From Haloarcula litorea (GTDB taxonomy: Archaea; Halobacteriota; Halobacteria; Halobacteriales; Haloarculaceae), in NCBI RefSeq assembly GCF_029338195.1, contig NZ_CP119779.1, positions 3,038,001 to 3,102,000 on the forward strand: 64,000 nucleotides of DNA. The letters are read 5' to 3'. Both the position numbers and the translations under genes were made by a program. The number at the start of each line of letters is the position of its first letter. The first letter of the stretch is position 1. A model generated the notes under the pieces. It had not been told where the DNA came from and did not search any database. It worked only from the letters and a program-made list of their open reading frames with translations. Positions 43,418-50,750 of this stretch are shown here, piece after piece.

Positions 43418-43947
43418 CAGGCCTCGGCGTCCACGTCGACGTTCAGTTCGTCGCGCAGCGCCTCGATGCGGTCCTCCATCGCGGTGACGAGGCGGGTGTT
43501 CTCCATCGCTTCGACCTGGTTGCCACACTCGGGGCACTCGAAACCGTACTCCATCGCCTCGCCGAACTCGAAGCGGATGCCACAGTGCTCACAGAGGTAG
43601 AACTCGTGGTTGCGCTCGTACTCGCGGCGCTCTTCGAGGCCGTCGAGCAGGCGCTGCATCTCGCCTTCGAGCTGCTCGGGGATCTCGTCGTACTCGAAGG
43701 TCCAGAGGTAGGTGAGCCAGCCCGAGTCCTCGTCCCGCAACCGGCGGTAGGAGGCCAGGTCGTTCTCGTAGAGGATAAAGAGCGCACGGCGGACGTCGTT
43801 GAGTTCCAGGCCCAACTCCTCGGCGAGTTCCTCGTCGGTCACTTCGCCGTCCGGCGGCGCGGCGGCGACCGGCATCCCCTTCGGTCCGACCAGCTCGTGG
43901 AGGTACTTCTGTATCACGGGGTCCTCCAGGAGTTCCTCGAAAGCCAT
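43417..43947 (-). CDS. tfe: Transcription factor E (TFE)
   Basis: Archaeal counterpart of TFIIE-alpha, which helps RNA polymerase open promoters. The N-terminal winged helix (about 1-95) has EVTDEELAEELGLELNDVRRALFILYEN; the zinc ribbon has C119, C122, C138 and C141. The 176 residues are normal for the family. It has a TATA box at leaderless spacing and heads the operon TFE-DUF2110-DUF5803. Confidence 0.96.
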   Translation of the reverse strand: MAFEELLEDPVIQKYLHELVGPKGMPVAAAPPDGEVTDEELAEELGLELNDVRRALFILYENDLASYRRLRDEDSGWLTYLWTFEYDEIPEQLEGEMQRLLDGLEERREYERNHEFYLCEHCGIRFEFGEAMEYGFECPECGNQVEAMENTRLVTAMEDRIEALRDELNVDVDAEA

Positions 43948-43972
43948 TAGCGGGCACTCGGGGGGTGACGCG

Positions 43973-43980
43973 GTTAAAAC
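43973..43980 (-). promoter_or_regulatory. TATA-like box for the TFE operon
   Basis: On the minus strand GTTTTAAC, 26-33 bases before the ATG at 43947, consistent with a leaderless transcript. Confidence 0.5.
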
Positions 43981-43983
43981 CAT

Positions 43984-44011
43984 CGGGTCGTTCGCTGACG
44001 CTCACGACCCG
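43984..44011. repeat. Small hairpin between aTrm56 and TFE genes
   Basis: CGGGTCGT (43984-43991) and its exact complement ACGACCCG (44004-44011) flank a 12-base loop. It is downstream of the aTrm56-like stop and just upstream of the TFE TATA box, so it could be a 3' signal for the former or a control site for the latter. Confidence 0.5.
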
Positions 44012-44047
44012 TGGATCGCAGACGCGGGGCGTTCGCTCACCCCCGGC

Positions 44048-44602
44048 TCACTCGCCGACGTCCTCGTCGTCCGGATCGACGACGCGCTTGCCGGTCTCCA
44101 TCGGGACCACGACGCGGTCGGGGTCCTCCCACTCCCGGTCGAGCTCTCGGCCCTCGAACAGGCGGTCCAGCGTGACCGCCAGCGAGGCCACCTCGGAGTG
44201 GGGCTGGTTCGTGACGCCGACGTTGTAGTCGGCCCGCTCGTACACCTCGAAGGGCACCTTCTCCGCGCCGACGACGAGCAGGAGCGGCCCCGCCTCGTGG
44301 GCCGCTCGCAGGTCGTCCTCCACGTCCTGGATCGGCTCGCCGTACATCGTCAGGTGGGCGACGGTGCCCTCGAAGTTCCGGATGAACCCCTTCGGTTCGT
44401 CGGTGGTCTCGACGGCGAAGGGGCCGCCGAACCGCTCGGTGATGTCGACGATGGTGTCGGTCCGGTCCCGTGCCGACCCGGCCATCACGACGCGGTCGGC
44501 ACCCAGTGCACGCGCCGTCAGCCCGACGTGAGTGGTCATCCGCTCGTCGCGGCCGGGCCGGTGCCCGAGGCGCAACACCACGACCGCCTCGCCGTCTCTC
44601 AT
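44048..44602 (-). CDS. tRNA (cytidine-56-2'-O)-methyltransferase, aTrm56
   Basis: SPOUT-family methylase that adds the archaeal Cm56 mark to the T-loop. The N-terminal VVVLRLGHRPGRDERMTTHV is the aTrm56 signature, and LLLVVGAEKVPFEVYERADYNVGV is the knotted SAM site. At 184 residues it is a normal size. The start at 44602 is set by this opening; it overlaps the DsbA-like stop by four bases. Confidence 0.94.
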   Translation of the reverse strand: MRDGEAVVVLRLGHRPGRDERMTTHVGLTARALGADRVVMAGSARDRTDTIVDITERFGGPFAVETTDEPKGFIRNFEGTVAHLTMYGEPIQDVEDDLRAAHEAGPLLLVVGAEKVPFEVYERADYNVGVTNQPHSEVASLAVTLDRLFEGRELDREWEDPDRVVVPMETGKRVVDPDDEDVGE

Positions 44603-45249
44603 CCGTCCCTCGCGGCTTCGATAGCGTCCCGGACCGGTGGGTACGCGACCTCGCTCCACTCGACGCTCTCGCCGTCGACGAGCACCGTCGGAGTCGCCTG
44701 GATACCGCGGTCCATCGCTGCCTGTCGATCCGCCTCGATGGTCGGGTCGTAGATGCGACCCGTCGCGGCCCGCCGGACCTCGTCGCCCTCGGCGTCCAGA
44801 CCGTCGGTCAGGTCGGCGTAGGCGTCCGGCCCGAGGCCGTCCTGGTTCTCGAACAGCCGCTTGGAGTAGGTGAAGTAGGCCTCGTCGCCGGCCTGGGCCT
44901 GGACCGACCGGGCGGCGTTGGCGGCCTGCCAGGAGGCGGTGGCGTCGACGGGGATCGGGAGGTCGTGGAACTCGTAGCGGACGAGTCCGTCCGCGAGGAA
45001 GTCCGCCGCCACCTCCGGGTAGACCTGCAGCGAGTACGTTGCACAGTGGGGACAGGCGTAGTCCTCGAAGACGGCGACGGTCACGTCGGCGTCGGGGTCG
45101 CCGGCGACGGGCGCGGGGAGGGGTTGTCCCTCCGCCGTCGGCACCGCGCTCCCGCCGGCGTCGGAGGACGGCCCGCCGAGACAGCCGGCGGTGGCCGCGA
45201 CGGCGGCCAGTCCGCTCGTCAGAAACGCACGACGGCTGTGACTGCTCAT
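44599..45249 (-). CDS. DsbA-like thioredoxin-fold lipoprotein
   Basis: A 216-residue exported thiol-disulfide protein. MSSHSRRAFLTSGLAAVAATAGC is a Tat signal with lipobox (C23), and VFEDYACPHC carries the redox pair C66-x-x-C69 in DsbA order, with a helical insertion and a cis-Pro loop (QATPTVLVDGE) later. It probably oxidises or isomerises cell-surface proteins. The pairing with the tRNA methylase gene is through an ATGA overlap, not a shared pathway. Confidence 0.91.
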   Translation of the reverse strand: MSSHSRRAFLTSGLAAVAATAGCLGGPSSDAGGSAVPTAEGQPLPAPVAGDPDADVTVAVFEDYACPHCATYSLQVYPEVAADFLADGLVRYEFHDLPIPVDATASWQAANAARSVQAQAGDEAYFTYSKRLFENQDGLGPDAYADLTDGLDAEGDEVRRAATGRIYDPTIEADRQAAMDRGIQATPTVLVDGESVEWSEVAYPPVRDAIEAARDG

Positions 45250-45335
45250 AGCCGTACCGTGGCCACGGGAGCTATAAAACCCCGTTGGCATCCCGGGACC
45301 GGAACCATATTGCCGCCGCGTCCGACAGTCCGGAT

Positions 45336-46262
45336 ATGCACCTCGAAGGGAAACGGATCGTCGTCGCCGGTGGCGCGGGGTTCATCGGCTCGCACCTCGT
45401 CGAGGAACTGGTCGCCGACAACGACGTCGTGGTCGTCGACGACTTCTCGAACGGCCGCGCGGAGTGGGTCCACGACGACGCCGAGCTCCGCGACGGCGAC
45501 CTGACCGACGAGGCCGTCGTCGCGGACGCGGTCACGGAGTCGGTCGACCTCGTGGTCCACCTCGCGGCCTCGAAGCTCGTCGACACCGACACGCCGCGCC
45601 GGCAGTTCGAGGCCAACAGCGACATCACCTACAACCTCCTCGAACGGATGGACGCGGTCGGGGTCGACAACGTCGTGTTTACGTCGTCATCGACCGTATA
45701 CGGCGAGGCCCCCCGGCCGACCCCCGAGGACTACGCGCCGCTGGAACCCATCAGCGTGTACGGGGCCACGAAACTGGCCGAGGAGTCGCTGCTCTCGACG
45801 TACGCCCACAGCCACGACGTCCAGTCGTGGGTGTTCCGGTTCGCCAACATCGTCGGGCCGCGCCTCCGCGGGGCCGTGATCCCGGACTTCGTCGAGAAGC
45901 TCCGGGACGATCCGACGTCGCTGACCATCCTCGGCGACGGCCGCCAGCAGAAGTCGTACATGCACGTCTCCGAGTGCGTCGCGGCGATGCAGTACGCCGT
46001 GGAACACGCCGACGGTGCACACAACGTCTTCAACCTCGGGACGCGGACGACCACCTCGGTCGACCGCATCGCCGACATCGTCGCCGACGAGCTCGGCGTC
46101 GACCCCGAGTACGAGTACACGGGCGGGGACCGCGGCTGGACCGGCGACGTCCCCCGGATGCGGCTCTCGATCGACAAGCTGGCGGCGCTGGGCTGGGAGC
46201 CCGAACAGTCCAGCGACGACGCGGTCCGACAGTCCGCCCGGGAACTGATCGCCGAACTCTAG
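45336..46262 (+). CDS. NAD-dependent sugar epimerase/dehydratase (GalE-like SDR)
   Basis: A 308-residue extended short-chain dehydrogenase. VVAGGAGFIGSHL is the NAD loop; S118/S119, Y142 and K146 (SVYGATK) form the active site, and NLGTRTTTSVDRIAD is the typical C-terminal half. It is a nucleotide-sugar enzyme, UDP-glucose 4-epimerase by similarity of form, but the sugar is not certain. Its stop overlaps the PEBP gene stop at CTAG 46259-46262. Confidence 0.92.
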   Translation: MHLEGKRIVVAGGAGFIGSHLVEELVADNDVVVVDDFSNGRAEWVHDDAELRDGDLTDEAVVADAVTESVDLVVHLAASKLVDTDTPRRQFEANSDITYNLLERMDAVGVDNVVFTSSSTVYGEAPRPTPEDYAPLEPISVYGATKLAEESLLSTYAHSHDVQSWVFRFANIVGPRLRGAVIPDFVEKLRDDPTSLTILGDGRQQKSYMHVSECVAAMQYAVEHADGAHNVFNLGTRTTTSVDRIADIVADELGVDPEYEYTGGDRGWTGDVPRMRLSIDKLAALGWEPEQSSDDAVRQSARELIAEL

Positions 46263-46714
46263 GGCGCGAACGTCCCGGTCAGTTTCGCCTTGCCGAGGAG
46301 GTGGCCCTCCGCGGCGTCGTAGAGGTCGTCCTTGGTCGCGCTCGGGTCCAGACCGAGCGTCGTGTCCAGCGCGTACAGCAGGAACCGGTAGGTGTGTTCG
46401 CTGTCCGGTGGGTTCGGGCCGCCCCACCCCGTCTCGCCGAAGTCGTTCTGCCCCTCGACAGCGCCCTCGGGGGTCGTCCCCGCGGAGAGCTCCCCCACGT
46501 CCGGCGGGATGTTCCAGAGCAGCCAGTGGTCCCAGACCTTCCCGGCCGGCTCCCTCGCGTCGGGGTCGTCGACGATGAGGAGGAGAGACGCCGTCCCGTC
46601 GGGGACGTTCTCGACGGTCAGCGGCGGGCTGACGTTGGCGTCGGCGTAGCCGTGTTCCTCGGGGATCCGGCCGCCCGCTTCGAACGCCGGACTTGTGAGT
46701 TCGAGTCCGCCCAT
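46259..46714 (-). CDS. PEBP/YbhB-type phosphatidylethanolamine-binding-like protein
   Basis: A 151-residue protein of the Raf-kinase-inhibitor-like family. VSPPLTVENVP, LIVDDPDA, WDHWLLWNIPP and HTYRFLLYALD are its ligand-pocket segments. The bacterial relatives bind small anionic ligands; the ligand here is unknown. The start at 46714 (MGGLELTSPAF) is clear; the longer frame above is antisense to DUF2797. It is monocistronic. Confidence 0.92.
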   Translation of the reverse strand: MGGLELTSPAFEAGGRIPEEHGYADANVSPPLTVENVPDGTASLLLIVDDPDAREPAGKVWDHWLLWNIPPDVGELSAGTTPEGAVEGQNDFGETGWGGPNPPDSEHTYRFLLYALDTTLGLDPSATKDDLYDAAEGHLLGKAKLTGTFAP

Positions 46715-46789
46715 AGCCAACGGTTCACGCCCCACGGACAAAAACGTCGTCCCGGCATCCATTTGGTCGTCCGCCGCCAACCGCGTCGC

Positions 46790-47545
46790 GTGCAGGTCGT
46801 CGGGTACCGCCCACGCGTCGAGGACCACGCCGCGCTCCTGCTGGCCAGCGACGGCGCGGTCACGGTCGAGCGACTGACCCCGGGGACCGCCCTCTCGTAC
46901 GGACTGGGCGACCGGCGCTGCGCCGGGGCCGTCGACGGCGACCGCCACTACGGCTGTGACGACCCCGACGCGCCGTACTGTCCGGAACACACCTCCCGGT
47001 GGCCCTGTGCCAGGTGTACCGGCGACTGCGACAAACCGATCGACGCCTGCGACGAGGAACACGCCGTCTACCTCGCCGCCTTCGCCCCCGACACGGTGAA
47101 GGTCGGCGTCACCCGATCCTGGCGGCTGGAGACGCGGCTGCGCGAGCAGGGAGCCGACCGGGCCGCCCACCTGCGGACCGTCGCCGACGGCCGCATCGCC
47201 CGGCAGGTCGAGGCCGACATCGCGACCGAACTGGGCGACCGGGTGCGCGTCCCGACGAAGATCGCTGGCCTCGACGAGCGGGTCGACGACGCGTTCTGGT
47301 CGGACCTCTGTGCGGAGTACGATCCGTTGTCGACCCGCGAGTTCGACTACGGGCTCGCCCTCCCCGAGCGGCCGATAGCCGAGACGCTGGCGACCGGGAC
47401 GGTCCGGGGGACCAAGGGACGGGTCGCCGTCCTCGACAACAACGGCAGCACCTACGCCGTCGACCTCCGGGACCTCGTCGGCTACGAACTGACCGACGGC
47501 GACACCGACCGCGACCTCCAGTCGAGTCTCGGCGCGTTCGGCTGA
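46790..47545 (+). CDS. DUF2797 protein with zinc-finger cysteines, GIY-YIG-like core and PIP-like tail
   Basis: A 251-residue protein starting at GTG (MQVVGYRP). The first 90 residues hold Cys/His metal ligands (C44, C56, C64, H67, C73, C76, C80, C87). The middle, AVYLAAFAPDTVKVGVTRSWRLETRLREQGA, then QVEADIATEL (E141), lines up with the GIY-YIG nuclease pattern (aromatic pair, V-G-V-T, Arg, catalytic Glu). The last residues QSSLGAFG give Q244-x-x-L-x-x-F250, a PCNA-binding-like motif at the very end. I know the family as DUF2797; nuclease and clamp-binding roles are inference. Confidence 0.85.
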   Translation: MQVVGYRPRVEDHAALLLASDGAVTVERLTPGTALSYGLGDRRCAGAVDGDRHYGCDDPDAPYCPEHTSRWPCARCTGDCDKPIDACDEEHAVYLAAFAPDTVKVGVTRSWRLETRLREQGADRAAHLRTVADGRIARQVEADIATELGDRVRVPTKIAGLDERVDDAFWSDLCAEYDPLSTREFDYGLALPERPIAETLATGTVRGTKGRVAVLDNNGSTYAVDLRDLVGYELTDGDTDRDLQSSLGAFG

Positions 47546-47576
47546 CCCCCCGTCGTCGCCGCCCGGCCCACACAAG

Positions 47577-47585
47577 ACATATACT
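47577..47585 (+). promoter_or_regulatory. TATA box for the surface-protein operon
   Basis: ACATATACT is 23-31 bases before the GTG at 47608, which supports GTG as a leaderless start. Confidence 0.55.
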
Positions 47586-47607
47586 GCCGGCCCGTGGGCG
47601 TTCGCTC

Positions 47608-48618
47608 GTGCGACGCGAAGCCCTCCTCGCCGGCGGCATCGCCCTGCTCGCCCTGACGATGGCCGTCGCCGCGGCGGCGGTCCCCGGCGTCCTCTCGGAA
47701 CCCACCGAGGACGTGCGCCCGAGCCACCTCGACGTGGGCGAACAGTACCTCGACGCCCACGACGTGTCGGGACAGACGGTGACGCTCTCGCTGTCGTCGC
47801 GGCTGACTCACCGCGGCGGCCCCGCGGAGAACGTCACGGTCGTCACGCGCGCGATCGACGCGCAGTCGGGCCTCGTCGAGACGACGGCGACACGGTCGCT
47901 GGGGACCGTCGAGGGGTCCCGCGACGTGCCGTTCACCACCAACGTCACCGTCGAGCGGGAGGGCGACTACGACATCGAGACCGTCGTCTACGCCGACGGC
48001 CGGCGCGTCACGCAGCGCGTGCGGAGCGTCCGGAACGTCGGCGCGCTGACGCCGGCCTACGCCCGGTCCAGCGTCACCTTCCACCGGTTCGAGAACACCG
48101 CGACGCCCCTGCGTGCGATCTCGTACCGCATCGACACGGTGGCGAACAACCGGACGACGCTGAACGTGACGGCCTACCTGACCAACACCGGCGACGATCC
48201 CGAGGGCGGCCTGACGCTCCGCCTGCGCGCCCGGCAGGCGGACTCGAACGTGATCGCCGACAGCGCGGCGCTGTCCGTCGGGCAGATCCGGCCGGGCCGG
48301 ACGCGGACCGTCTCGACGACGCTGACGGTGCCCGACGGCTACAACTACTGGCTCGACGGCATCCTCCAGTCCGACGGCGTCATCGTCGGAACGGAGAGCG
48401 CGCCGGCGAACCTCGACCCGACCGAGACTTTGACGGCCAACGAGACCCGCCGCGACGTCGGATTCCAGTCGGGCGACTTCGCGGAGCGCGAGACGGAGAT
48501 CGAGCGCGACCGGCCAGAGGCGACGACCGCCGGCGGCAGCGGCCCGGGCTTCACCGTCCTCGCGGCCCTCGTCGCCGTGCTCGTCGCCGTCGCGGCCCTC
48601 ACACGGAGAGACCTATGA
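47608..48618 (+). CDS. Exported surface protein with PGF-CTERM-like sorting tail
   Basis: A 336-residue protein. The N-terminal VRREALLAGGIALLALTMAVAAAA is a signal or anchor; two beta-sandwich domains follow (about 40-150 and 155-285), the DUF7490-like arrangement as I recall it. The C-terminus, a Thr/Gly linker then PGFTVLAALVAVLVAVAALTRR, is a PGF-CTERM-like signal, which archaeosortase A removes and replaces with a lipid anchor. The GTG at 47608 is supported by the TATA box. It overlaps the next gene by four bases. Confidence 0.78.
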   Translation: MRREALLAGGIALLALTMAVAAAAVPGVLSEPTEDVRPSHLDVGEQYLDAHDVSGQTVTLSLSSRLTHRGGPAENVTVVTRAIDAQSGLVETTATRSLGTVEGSRDVPFTTNVTVEREGDYDIETVVYADGRRVTQRVRSVRNVGALTPAYARSSVTFHRFENTATPLRAISYRIDTVANNRTTLNVTAYLTNTGDDPEGGLTLRLRARQADSNVIADSAALSVGQIRPGRTRTVSTTLTVPDGYNYWLDGILQSDGVIVGTESAPANLDPTETLTANETRRDVGFQSGDFAERETEIERDRPEATTAGGSGPGFTVLAALVAVLVAVAALTRRDL

Positions 48619-48944
48619 GCACCGACCAGTCCCCCGACACGACGGAACAGCACGGCGAACAGGCTCCCGACCCGCCGGACCCGGACGACGGGGCCGCCGA
48701 AGACGACGCGACCGGTGGGGCGGACGACGACCGCTCTGTCGCCGAGTACGTCCAGTGGGTCGCGCTGGGCGTCCTCGTCCTCGTCGCCGTGGTGGCGACG
48801 TTCCAGCTCTACTTCGCGGCGTCGGCAGCGATCGAGACGTTCGTGACGCGCCGCTACCGGCCGCTGTTCGTGGCGGGGTTCAACCTCGCGGTCCTGCTGG
48901 CCTGCGGGATCGGCGTCTCGGCGCTCGTGCGCCGGCTGACCTGA
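48615..48944 (+). CDS. Small two-helix membrane protein cotranscribed with the surface protein
   Basis: A 109-residue protein: acidic disordered N-terminus (1-42), then two membrane helices (about 47-68 and 83-103) separated by a short basic loop FVTRRYRP. The ATG overlaps the surface-protein stop by four bases, so the two are coupled. No family recognised. Confidence 0.72.
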   Translation: MSTDQSPDTTEQHGEQAPDPPDPDDGAAEDDATGGADDDRSVAEYVQWVALGVLVLVAVVATFQLYFAASAAIETFVTRRYRPLFVAGFNLAVLLACGIGVSALVRRLT

Positions 48945-48984
48945 CACGACAATCCTTTTCCCCGGGCCAGTCGAACCCCGGGGT

Positions 48985-49407
48985 ATGGCAGACGACGAAC
49001 CCGAGAACGCCGACGAGGCGGCCGAATCGAACGGCGACGACGGCGAGGAGAAGTCCTTCCGAGAGCGGGTCGAGGAGATCCGTCAGCAGCGCGCCGAGGA
49101 GCGCGAGGAGGGCGAAGAGGGCGAGATGAGCCGCGAGGAGCGGATGGAAGAGATGATGGGCGGCGGTGGCGGCCCCGGCGGGATGGGCGGCGGCAACCCC
49201 TTCGCGCAGATGATGGGCGGGATGATGGGCGGCGGCGGTCCCGGCGGCCCCGGCGGGATGGGCGGCGGGCCGCCCGGCCGCGGCCAGGAAGAAGCCGAGA
49301 GCGGGAGCGACAACGAGGAGCTCACCCGCGAGATCCGCAAGCTCCGCGACGAGGTCCACGACGTGCGGCGGTCGCTGGACCGCATCGCCGACGCGCTCGA
49401 GGACTGA
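48985..49407 (+). CDS. Gly/Met-rich acidic protein with C-terminal coiled coil
   Basis: A 140-residue protein in three parts: an acidic, charged helix (1-60), a central run of Gly, Met and Pro with repeated GGM/GGGGPGG units (about 58-98), and a coiled-coil helix ending TREIRKLRDEVHDVRRSLDRIADALED. The Met-rich Gly stretch resembles the C-terminal tails of chaperonins. Function unknown; the coiled coil suggests oligomers. Only 40 bases separate it from the membrane-protein gene, but the start has its own context. Confidence 0.7.
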   Translation: MADDEPENADEAAESNGDDGEEKSFRERVEEIRQQRAEEREEGEEGEMSREERMEEMMGGGGGPGGMGGGNPFAQMMGGMMGGGGPGGPGGMGGGPPGRGQEEAESGSDNEELTREIRKLRDEVHDVRRSLDRIADALED

Positions 49408-49574
49408 GCCGGCGGCTGCTTCTCCGTCGCTTCGTCGACGACCGCGAGTTCGAACAGCCGCGGGTGCGGTACCGCCGGCGGTCGCCCAGTCCGTACCGTC
49501 GCGAGTGCCTCGGGGTCGGGACGGTGCCAGTCGGGGCCAGCGGGTGCTGTCACCCGGGCGAGAACGGGAGCGCG

Positions 49575-49925
49575 TCAGTCCTGGTACGCGAGGTTCATGA
49601 TCCACTGCGAGAAGGTGTCGTCGTGGGGGTCGACCTCCTCGTCGCCGATGAACGGCGAGAGCTGGTCGCCCGCCATCAGCAGCGAGAAGTCCAGGTCACG
49701 CGGCGCGGGCGTGAGGTAGTAGGTGTTGTGACCGTCGTAGACGGTCTCCTCGCGCTGGATGAGTCCCTTCTCGAACAGCGACTCGACGATGCGACTCCCC
49801 TTCCGGGAGGTGACGTCCAGTTCCTTCCAGAAGTCGCTCTGGTGGACGCCGCCGGACTCTCGGATCAGCTCCAACCCCGCACGCTCGTCCTCGGTGAGGT
49901 CGGCCTCCGACGCTGCAGAACTCAT
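49575..49925 (-). CDS. Winged-helix transcription regulator
   Basis: A 116-residue DNA-binding protein. EDERAGLELIRESGGVHQSDFWKELDVTSRKGSRIVESLFEKGLIQREE is a MarR-like winged helix-turn-helix, followed by YDGHNTYYLTP (wing) and a C-terminal tail of about 45 residues that could sense a signal or dimerise. It is transcribed 27 bases downstream of the NRDE start region, on the same strand. No target is evident. Confidence 0.83.
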   Translation of the reverse strand: MSSAASEADLTEDERAGLELIRESGGVHQSDFWKELDVTSRKGSRIVESLFEKGLIQREETVYDGHNTYYLTPAPRDLDFSLLMAGDQLSPFIGDEEVDPHDDTFSQWIMNLAYQD

Positions 49926-49952
49926 ATATCACCAACACGGACGGTCGGCCGC

Positions 49953-50690
49953 TTAAATCTGACCTTCGACCGGTCGGTAGGCCGTCTCGCAGGGCGGGCC
50001 GTCGGCGAACTCGTAGCGGCGCTCGTCGCCGAGCGCGATCACCGACGAGGAGCGGGTCCCGAAGCCGTCGCCGTGGACGCAGACGCCGTAGTCGTGGTCG
50101 GCGATGGTCTCGGCCGCCCGGTCCAGCCACGCGTCGGCCGACTCCCCGGGCTCGACCTGCATCGCCTCGCGCAGCCGGTCGGCGTTGTGGGCCTGCTGTT
50201 CCCCGACGTCGGGTCGGTGACTCGGGACCCGGTAGTCGCCGTCGGCACCGACGTTGACCACGACGTGGACGCCGGGGTCGAGGTTCCGGGCCGCGAACAG
50301 GCCGTCCCACTCCAGCAGGACGGCGGCGTCCGCGTCGGCCAGCAGGAGGTTGAACCCCTCGTACTCGGCCTCGCGGACGGCCTGCTCGACGGCGCGGGCC
50401 GCGTCCTCGGCGGACTCGTGGCCCAGGCAGTCCCGGACGAGCAGACCCCGCGAGCGCTCGCCGGCGAGGTCGGCGTCGACCCAGCGGTTCGTGACGGCGG
50501 CGAGGACGCCGTGTTCGTTGTAGCCGACCCAGGTCCCGTGGGCCTCCTCGTCGGAGGGGGCGACGACGTCTGCCCCCCAGTGGCGGACGGCCGGGGGCTG
50601 GGACGGGCGGTCGACTCGTTCGTCACGGTTGGCCGCGAAGGCGACGGGCGCGTCCGGGAACACCTGCCACGCGAGGACGATGGTACACAC
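49953..50690 (-). CDS. NRDE (TANGO2-type) protein
   Basis: A 245-residue protein of the NRDE family. The second residue is Cys (MCTIVLAW) and the motif N21-R22-D23-E24 follows, as in all members; the Cys resembles the nucleophile of an N-terminal-nucleophile hydrolase after Met removal. TANGO2 relatives are linked to haem or lipid handling, without an agreed activity. The start is GTG at 50690. The gene is 60 bases downstream of menE on the same strand, so cotranscription is possible. Confidence 0.9.
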   Translation of the reverse strand: MCTIVLAWQVFPDAPVAFAANRDERVDRPSQPPAVRHWGADVVAPSDEEAHGTWVGYNEHGVLAAVTNRWVDADLAGERSRGLLVRDCLGHESAEDAARAVEQAVREAEYEGFNLLLADADAAVLLEWDGLFAARNLDPGVHVVVNVGADGDYRVPSHRPDVGEQQAHNADRLREAMQVEPGESADAWLDRAAETIADHDYGVCVHGDGFGTRSSSVIALGDERRYEFADGPPCETAYRPVEGQI

Positions 50691-50750
50691 GGGTCGCGGT
50701 ACGCGACAGGGGGAGAAAACGGCTACGGCGGGGCGACGATGCCGGCGCGG

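Noticed and set aside
49408-49574. Gap between the Gly/Met-rich gene and the winged-helix gene
   Set aside because: No frame, hairpin or repeat worth reporting is seen; it appears to be plain convergent 3' sequence.
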